Shown here piece by piece: positions 58,506 to 64,000 of a stretch of 64,000 nucleotides of DNA. The position numbers were made by a program, and so were the translations under genes. Under the pieces are notes generated by a model. It did no database searches. It saw nothing but the letters and a program-made list of their open reading frames with translations, and was not told where the DNA came from. Location of the stretch: the NCBI GenBank assembly GCA_038239345.1, contig JBBSEX010000003.1, positions 1 through 64,000 of the forward strand, written 5' to 3'. The DNA is from JBBSEX01 sp038239345. GTDB lineage: Bacteria; Acidobacteriota; Terriglobia; Bryobacterales; Bryobacteraceae. Every line of letters starts with the position of its first letter. Position 1 is the first letter of the stretch.

Positions 58506-59933
58506 ATGATCGGACAGGATAAATTTAATCGCTTCATCAATAAGTACCCGCATCCGCACAAGACGTTCTCCCAGCGCCCCCATTGGTCGCGCCGGCAGTT
58601 CTTCGAAGTGGCGGGGGCCGGAGTCATCGCGTCGTATCTCGCGGGCAAGCCGGCTAACGCGGAAACGGTGGCGCAACCGGCCATCACTACCCAGAACAAG
58701 GCGAAGAACGTAATCTTCGTCTTGATGACCGGGGCACCTAGCCACACCGACATGTTCGATTTGAAAGTTGTGAACGGTGTTACGCCGTCGGACTTTAATC
58801 CGACGATGGTCGGCGGCATCAATTGGCCGATGGGGCTTCTGCCAAAGCTGGGAGCGCAGTTACCCAACATGGCCATCGTTCGGTCCATGCATGCTTGGGC
58901 CCTGGTTCACACACTGGCCCAGCATTGGACGCAGATCGGTCGTAATCCCGCGGCCGCGTTGGGCGACATTGCACCGAACATTGGAAGCGTGGTCGCCATT
59001 GAGAAGGAAAGCGAGCGCGTAGCAGGCCAGGTGTTTCCGACATTCCTGGCACTGAACTCGCCCACCGGCGTGGGCCAGGGCTACTTCTCGGCATCCTTCG
59101 CCCCCTTCCGCGTGAATGAAGCAACCACGGCGACTGGATCGGGCATTCCGAACACCACAAATCCCCTTGGCCAACAGCGCCTGGATACGCTGTTGAATCG
59201 TCTGCATCAGATCGACGATAATCTGCGCGTGGGTAACGTGCAGGCCCCGCCAATCCAGGACTTCCACGACTACGATGCGTTCTACTCCGCCGCCAAGGGC
59301 ATGACATATAACAGTGCCGTCACCCAGGCCTTTAGCTTCAGCCCCGCCGATAGCATGCGGTACGGTGGCACCAGCTTTGGCAACTCCTGTCTGGTCGCTA
59401 AACAGGTTCTGGCTTCCGATCAGGGTACGCGGTTCATCCAGATCAGCTTTGGTAGTTGGGACATGCATCAGGACATCTACGGCGCGGCCAACCCAACCGG
59501 CAATAATCTTTACACGATGGGAACGCCCTTCGACAACGGCATGGGGGCTCTGTTAGCCGATCTGAAAGCGTCCGGCCAACTGGATTCCACGCTGGTTGTG
59601 ATGGTGGGCGAATTCGGGCGTACAGTGGGCGCGGTGACTGCCGCCGGTGGCCGCGATCATTGGCTGCAACAATCCGTAATCTTCGCCGGCGCGGGAGTGA
59701 AGGGTGGGCGGGCATTGGGCGCCACCGACGCGCGAGGATCGGACACCACGGACTTTGGCTGGTCGCGCCAACGCTACGTTCGGCCGGAAGATGTCGAGGC
59801 CACGATCTATTCGGCGATGGGAATTGACTGGACTACCATCCGCCGCGACGATCCGTTTGGGCGGGGATTTGAATATGTCCCGTTCTCCGAACAGAACCTC
59901 TACGGCCCGATCGACGAACTGTGGAGTGCATAG
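58506..59933 (+). CDS. Tat-exported DUF1501 protein
   Basis: A 475-residue protein with a twin-arginine signal (HWSRRQFFEVAGAGVIASYL). The rest is the DUF1501 (alkaline-phosphatase-like) fold: 'KNVIFVLMTGAPSHTDMFDLK', 'QLPNMAIVRSMHAWALVHTLAQHW', 'STLVVMVGEFGRTVGAVTAAGGRDHWLQQSVIFAGAGVKGG' with metal-ligand-like Asp/His. It is the partner of the DUF1549/DUF1553 protein 9 bp upstream. A terminator follows. Confidence 0.93.
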   Translation: MIGQDKFNRFINKYPHPHKTFSQRPHWSRRQFFEVAGAGVIASYLAGKPANAETVAQPAITTQNKAKNVIFVLMTGAPSHTDMFDLKVVNGVTPSDFNPTMVGGINWPMGLLPKLGAQLPNMAIVRSMHAWALVHTLAQHWTQIGRNPAAALGDIAPNIGSVVAIEKESERVAGQVFPTFLALNSPTGVGQGYFSASFAPFRVNEATTATGSGIPNTTNPLGQQRLDTLLNRLHQIDDNLRVGNVQAPPIQDFHDYDAFYSAAKGMTYNSAVTQAFSFSPADSMRYGGTSFGNSCLVAKQVLASDQGTRFIQISFGSWDMHQDIYGAANPTGNNLYTMGTPFDNGMGALLADLKASGQLDSTLVVMVGEFGRTVGAVTAAGGRDHWLQQSVIFAGAGVKGGRALGATDARGSDTTDFGWSRQRYVRPEDVEATIYSAMGIDWTTIRRDDPFGRGFEYVPFSEQNLYGPIDELWSA

Positions 59934-59954
59934 CTTTTTTTGAAAATGCCGAAC

Positions 59955-59991
59955 CGCGCCCGTAATTTCTACTAACGGGCGCGAGCTTTTA
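59955..59991 (+). terminator. Rho-independent terminator after the DUF1501 gene
   Basis: A perfect 9-bp stem CGCGCCCGT (59,955-59,963) and ACGGGCGCG (59,975-59,983) with an 11-base loop is followed by AGCTTTTA. It closes the DUF1549/DUF1501 transcript. The convergent purS gene ends at 59,989, so it can serve partly as a shared terminator. Confidence 0.75.
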
Positions 59992-60222
59992 TTCGGCGGC
60001 GAATTCCACCCGATAATCTTCAATCACGGGATTGGCCAGCACGTCGCGGGCAATCTGCTCAATCTCCGCCTTATCTCCACCATCGATCACGATTTCAAAA
60101 AATTTCCCTTGCCGCACTTCGCGTATGGAGGCGTGGCCCAATCCATTGAGAGCGGATCGAATGGCCTGCCCCTGCGGATCCAGAACGGTGACCTTTGGCG
60201 TAACGTAGACAAGCGCTTTCAT
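59989..60222 (-). CDS. purS: PurS, subunit of phosphoribosylformylglycinamidine synthase
   Basis: A 77-residue subunit that joins PurL and PurQ to form FGAM synthase in purine synthesis. 'MKALVYVTPKVTVLDPQGQAIRSALNGLGHASIREVRQGKFFEI' is typical, with the ferredoxin-like beta-alpha-beta fold of the family. Alone here: purL and purQ are not in the window. It lies 15 bp downstream of priA on the same strand. Confidence 0.93.
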   Translation of the reverse strand: MKALVYVTPKVTVLDPQGQAIRSALNGLGHASIREVRQGKFFEIVIDGGDKAEIEQIARDVLANPVIEDYRVEFAAE

Positions 60223-60237
60223 GAGTCCTTATTGTAT

Positions 60238-62670
60238 CTACAGCAGCGTCAACGGATCGACGTCGATCACCAGCGCCGTCTGGCCCCACTTGCGGTCCAG
60301 CCCATATTGGCGAACGCGGTTTAAGATTTCATTGAGCCGCTTGCGGCTGGTGGATTTGATCAGCAGTTGATATCGGAACTCATTTTTCAGCCGGGGAACG
60401 GGCGCCTCCGCCGGGCCCAGTATCTTTAATCCTTCCACCGGCGATTCCAACAGCCGGCCCAATTCGCCGCTCATGCGCAGCGCGTCTTCCTGCTTCTCAG
60501 CACGCACCACCACATTGGCCAGAGCGCTGAATGGCGGGTAGCGCATCAAACGCCGGAACTGGATTTCCTTCTCATAAAACGTCGCGTAATCCTGCGCGGC
60601 GGCAAAGCGTATCGCATAATGATCGGGATTAATCGTCTGAATTAAAACAATTCCCGGTAGCACTCCGCGGCCTGCCCGTCCCGCCGCCTGCGTTAATAAT
60701 TGAAACGTCCGCTCTGCCGCGCGAAAGTCCGGCATCCCCAATCCGATATCGGCGGAGACAACCCCAACCAGCGTCACGTTGGGAATATCGTGCCCCTTGG
60801 CGATCATTTGCGTGCCCACCAAAATGTCGAAACTGCCCGCGCGAAACTCGTTGAGGATCGTCTCGAAGTGGCGCTTGCCACTCACGGTATCGCGATCCAT
60901 GCGGGCAATGCGAGCCTTGGGGAATGAACGATGCAGCTCATCCTCGACACGTTCCGAACCCGCGCCGATAAATTGGATGTGTTCGCTGTTGCACTTCGGA
61001 CAAGCGCTGGGAACCTTTTCGGCGAAACTGCAATAGTGGCACAACATCCGATGGTCGCGGCGGTGGAACGTCAAGGTCACTGCGCAGTTCACGCACTGCA
61101 TCCGCTCGCCGCAAGCCCTGCAAGCCATGAAGCTTGAGAAGCCCCGGCGGTTCATCAGCAGCATCGTCTGTTCGCCATTCTCCAGACGTTTGCCGACTTC
61201 ATCCAGCAACGTGCGGGAGAACGTCGCCTGCTGGCGCGTTTCCAAAAATTCGACGCGCATGTCCACCAGTTCCACGCGAGGCATGGGACGCCGTTCGATT
61301 CGCTCCGGCAATTCCAGCAGTTGGTACTTGCCTCGCTCGGCGTTGTAGCGGCTTTCCAGGCTCGGCGTCGCCGACCCCAATACCACCACCGCGCCTTCCG
61401 CTTGCGCCCGCACGATGGCTACATCACGGCCATTGTAGCGCGGCGTCTCCCCTTGCTTGTAGCTCTGGTCGTGCTCTTCATCCACCACGATCAGCCCCAG
61501 ATTCTGGACTGGGGCGAACACTCCCGAACGTGTTCCGACGATCACGCCAGCCGCGCCTGAGCGAATCCGCCGCCATTGCTCGGCGCGTTCGGAATCGTTG
61601 AAGGCCGAGTGTAGAATCGCCACCCGATCGCCGAAACGGTAGAAGAACTGTCCCGCCACGGCGGGAGTCAAGGCGATCTCCGGAACCAATAGCAGCGCGC
61701 TGCGCCCCACCGCGAGCGTCGCTTCAATCGCCTTCAGATATACTTCGGTCTTGCCCGACCCCGTCACGCCATGGAGTAGAAATGTTTTAAACTCCCCGGT
61801 CTGAACCGCCGCGGCGATATGCCGGTAGGCCTCGCTCTGGTGCGGGTTCAGTTCATAGACGGGACGATCGGCGAACGCCGGAGCGGCCAATGGCTCGGGA
61901 TACAGCTTCAGCAATCCCTTGCGAGCGAGCGATCGCGCCGCGGCACTCGCTTTCTCCACCTGCGCTTCCAGTTCATGCAAGTTATGGCTACCCGGATGCA
62001 GTTCAAGGAACGACAACAATTCCCGCTCCGCCTTCGGAAACTTACCGCTGGCGGCCCGACCTGTGAACTCGGCGCGTAAACGCGACGACGCGGCACGCAT
62101 AGGATCGCGATCCGCCTCCACGTCTTCTATCACCACCCAGCCCTTCTTCTCCAGCGACTTCAAAACTTTTGGCGCGCTGAGAAATTTCTTAGACAAATAC
62201 GATGCCTGCCGCGGACGCGCTTCCAACAAGCGCAGAATCTCCGTCGCCGGATTGTCACCGGAGGCTCCCAGCAGTAATTGCCGCGCGGCGTCGCGTCCCG
62301 AATCGGTGAGCGAATAGACCTTGCCCTTGCGAATTTCACCACCAAGCGGAGTCATCGTCCGCAAAACTTCGCCTAGCGGAGAGCAATAATACGACGCGAT
62401 CCATTGCCCTAGCGCGATCAGCCCCGCATCGAGCACGGGCTCTTCGTCCAAGAGCCGCAAGACCTCCCGCGCAGCCGCTGGCGGAGGGTCGCTATGCGTC
62501 CGCAGGATCATCCCCGTAAGCTTGCGCGATCCAAAAGGAACGGTGACGCGGCAGCCCACGCGGGCACGATGCCGCAAGGTCCCGGGAAGTACATAGGTGA
62601 ATGGCTGATTCAGCGGAACGGGCAGACTTACGTCGCAGTATAAGGGATTTTCGGTAGGGTTCGTGGCAAT
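60238..62670 (-). CDS. priA: Primosomal protein N' (PriA helicase), no canonical start codon
   Basis: About 800 residues. Helicase core: Walker A 'HGVTGSGKTEVYLKAIEA', 'LVPEIALTPAV', 'VDEEHDQSYKQ', and later 'VGTQMIAKGHDIPNVTLVGVVSADIGLGMPDFRAAERTFQLLTQAAGRAGR'. Eight zinc cysteines lie in 'CRACGERMQCVNCAV...CHYCSFAEKVPSACPKC'. The N-terminal homology (YCDVSLPVPLNQPFTYVLPG, then 'GCRVTVPFG') reaches to about 62,652, beyond the first TTG at 62,577. The frame is closed by TGA at 62,688 with no ATG, GTG or TTG between, so the start is a rare codon (ATT 62,670 or ACG 62,664, GGAG upstream) or a base has been lost. The true end is certain; the start is not. Confidence 0.9.
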   Translation of the reverse strand: MATNPTENPLYCDVSLPVPLNQPFTYVLPGTLRHRARVGCRVTVPFGSRKLTGMILRTHSDPPPAAAREVLRLLDEEPVLDAGLIALGQWIASYYCSPLGEVLRTMTPLGGEIRKGKVYSLTDSGRDAARQLLLGASGDNPATEILRLLEARPRQASYLSKKFLSAPKVLKSLEKKGWVVIEDVEADRDPMRAASSRLRAEFTGRAASGKFPKAERELLSFLELHPGSHNLHELEAQVEKASAAARSLARKGLLKLYPEPLAAPAFADRPVYELNPHQSEAYRHIAAAVQTGEFKTFLLHGVTGSGKTEVYLKAIEATLAVGRSALLLVPEIALTPAVAGQFFYRFGDRVAILHSAFNDSERAEQWRRIRSGAAGVIVGTRSGVFAPVQNLGLIVVDEEHDQSYKQGETPRYNGRDVAIVRAQAEGAVVVLGSATPSLESRYNAERGKYQLLELPERIERRPMPRVELVDMRVEFLETRQQATFSRTLLDEVGKRLENGEQTMLLMNRRGFSSFMACRACGERMQCVNCAVTLTFHRRDHRMLCHYCSFAEKVPSACPKCNSEHIQFIGAGSERVEDELHRSFPKARIARMDRDTVSGKRHFETILNEFRAGSFDILVGTQMIAKGHDIPNVTLVGVVSADIGLGMPDFRAAERTFQLLTQAAGRAGRGVLPGIVLIQTINPDHYAIRFAAAQDYATFYEKEIQFRRLMRYPPFSALANVVVRAEKQEDALRMSGELGRLLESPVEGLKILGPAEAPVPRLKNEFRYQLLIKSTSRKRLNEILNRVRQYGLDRKWGQTALVIDVDPLTLL

Positions 62671-62756
62671 CGCTCCGTGTGTCTTTCACTATGGTAACGA
62701 TAGGCCCGGCCGTTACGAATACGGAGAGCCGGGGCTATCTGATAGCATGTTCCCCT

Positions 62757-64000
62757 GTGAAGCCCAAGTCTGGTGTTACCTTCGCCCTGGCGGTCTTAGT
62801 CGCGATTAATATTCTAAATTTTTACGACCGCAATGTTTCCGGTGCGCTCGTCGAGCCCATGCGCAAAGAGTTTCATCTGACCGATACAGCGGTGGGATGG
62901 CTTGGCACCGCGTTCACTCTTTTGTATGCCGTGGTAGGCGTTCCACTTGGCAGAATAGCCGATACTCGTAGCCGCAAAGGATTGCTGGCGGTGGGGGTTT
63001 TGGTATGGAGCGCGCTTACGGCGATGGCGGGATTCGCCACCAGTTATTTCATGGTGATGGTTTCGCGGCTTGGATGCGCGGTGGGCGAGGCGGTGGCGGC
63101 TCCCACGGCAACCAGCTGGATCGGCGATTTGTTCCCAGCCTCCAAACGATCGCGCGCGCTTGCCCTATTCATGCTCGGAGTGCCCGTGGGTGGAGCATTC
63201 AGCTATTACTTCAGCGGCCGCATCGCCCAGAGTTATGGATGGCGAACGGCGATGGTGATCGCGGCTCTTCCGGCGCTCCTTCTGCTCCCCGCCCTGCTGC
63301 TGCTGGAGGAGCCGAAGCGCGGCGCATCGGAAGAAAAGCCGTTAGCCCCGCAGACGCAATCGACATGGTCCGTGCTGCGCATCCCGACACTATGGTGGAT
63401 CATCGTTTCGGGCGCCTTGCTGAACTTCAACATGTATGCCATCGGGACGTTCCTGCCGGCGTTTCTGAGCCGCGTGCACGGGCTATCGTTAAGCGGTTCG
63501 GGCTTTGCCACGGGCAATGTATACCTTATCGGCGGCCTGGCCGGTGGTATTTCGGCCGGCATCTTCGGCGATCGTATCATTCGCACGCGGCCTAACGGAC
63601 GCTTATTGCTGGCCGCTATTATCGCCATCGCCGCCGCTCCGTTTTCCTACTTTGGATTGATTCAACCGGTAGGATCCGTGACGGCCGCCGTTATCCTGAT
63701 GACCGTCGCCTACGCCGGGCTCAACACGTATTACGGCTTGGTCTACTCGTCCATTCAGGACATCGTGGTTCCTGGATTACGCGGCACAACGATGGCGATT
63801 TATTTTATGGTGATGTATCTCGGCGGAGCGTCGCTAGGACCATTGCTGACCGGTGGCTTAAGCGACTTGATGGCCCACCGCGCCGCGGCCGCGGCAGGGT
63901 CGCCGGTGATCACCGAAGCCTTCCGCGCCGTTGGCCTGCAGCAAGCGATGCTGGTTATTCCAATGCTCTCTGTGATTCTGTCGCTAGTCCTGTTTGCAGG
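62757..64000 (+). CDS. MFS transporter, partial (runs off the window)
   Basis: At least 414 codons without stop, cut by the right edge. Major facilitator superfamily, about 11 helices visible, with the cytoplasmic loop motif 'GVPLGRIADTRSRKGLLAVGVLVW' after helix 2 and 'GDRIIRTRPNGR' in the second half. The N-terminus 'ALAVLVAINILNFYDRNVSGALVEPMRKEF' resembles the Spinster/ANTI-type subgroup (organic anion or lipid-like substrates). GTG at 62,757 is taken as start; an in-frame ATG at 62,691 is possible. Substrate unknown. Confidence 0.88.
   Translation, partial: MKPKSGVTFALAVLVAINILNFYDRNVSGALVEPMRKEFHLTDTAVGWLGTAFTLLYAVVGVPLGRIADTRSRKGLLAVGVLVWSALTAMAGFATSYFMVMVSRLGCAVGEAVAAPTATSWIGDLFPASKRSRALALFMLGVPVGGAFSYYFSGRIAQSYGWRTAMVIAALPALLLLPALLLLEEPKRGASEEKPLAPQTQSTWSVLRIPTLWWIIVSGALLNFNMYAIGTFLPAFLSRVHGLSLSGSGFATGNVYLIGGLAGGISAGIFGDRIIRTRPNGRLLLAAIIAIAAAPFSYFGLIQPVGSVTAAVILMTVAYAGLNTYYGLVYSSIQDIVVPGLRGTTMAIYFMVMYLGGASLGPLLTGGLSDLMAHRAAAAAGSPVITEAFRAVGLQQAMLVIPMLSVILSLVLFA

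Overview
The window looks like a piece of an Acidobacteriota chromosome of the Solibacter/Bryobacter type. This is inferred from gene content and was not checked against a database. The pointers are a very large secreted protein with NHL-like repeats and a C-terminal region like the TIGR03437 family, a DUF1549/DUF1553 plus DUF1501 Tat-exported pair, a CadC-like winged-helix membrane regulator, an S9 prolyl oligopeptidase and tightly packed genes of moderately high GC. Many genes overlap by 4 bases (ATGA or GTGA) and several convergent genes abut or overlap.

Positions 1 to about 11,280 are an accessory region. It opens inside a CRISPR array (8 repeats and 7 spacers visible). Next come a small HTH-like gene, a DUF433/DUF5615 antitoxin-toxin pair whose toxin is frameshifted, and a DUF104/DUF5678 antitoxin-like gene with no normal start codon. 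A minus-strand mobilisation block follows: an RHH-like protein, a ParA-like ATPase, a coiled-coil membrane protein, a MobF (TrwC/TraI) relaxase and a small partner. Then come an excisionase-like gene, a frameshifted AbiEi/DUF6088 antitoxin behind two operator-like inverted repeats, a truncated DUF1016 gene and a tyrosine recombinase. The recombinase lies against the 3' end of tRNA-Leu(GAG), the classic layout of an integrative mobilisable element in a tRNA gene. The other end of the element is not visible.

From about 11,280 the window is core chromosome. It holds secG and tRNA-Leu, maf, a sulfate assimilation operon (cysD-cysN-cysH plus a TSUP permease), a secreted esterase, and aroC-def-fmt-argJ. 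A three-domain LplT/PlsC/acyl-ACP ligase, a degenerate Wzt-like protein, galT, the NHL-like protein, a CADD/PqqC-like protein and a FAH-family hydrolase follow. Then come hslV-hslU, mnmE, a Sua5-type tRNA modification gene, prfB with its programmed +1 frameshift, an epimerase/methyltransferase pair, the prolyl oligopeptidase and an ECF sigma/anti-sigma pair.

The right end has an apparent five-gene operon (MoxR ATPase, unknown 606-residue protein, lipoprotein, membrane glycosyltransferase-like protein with a discoidin-like tail, BadF-type kinase). It is followed by the DUF1549/DUF1501 pair, purS, priA without a recognisable start codon, and an MFS transporter cut by the window edge.

The best leads for new biology are the MobF/ParA/RHH/membrane-protein module with its operator region, the MoxR plus 606-residue protein pair, the Walker-less Wzt homologue, and a CysN with a decayed APS-kinase-like tail beside an APS-type reductase. 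The frame lesions are mostly clustered in the accessory region. This suggests decay of toxin-antitoxin modules, although single-base assembly errors cannot be excluded from sequence alone.
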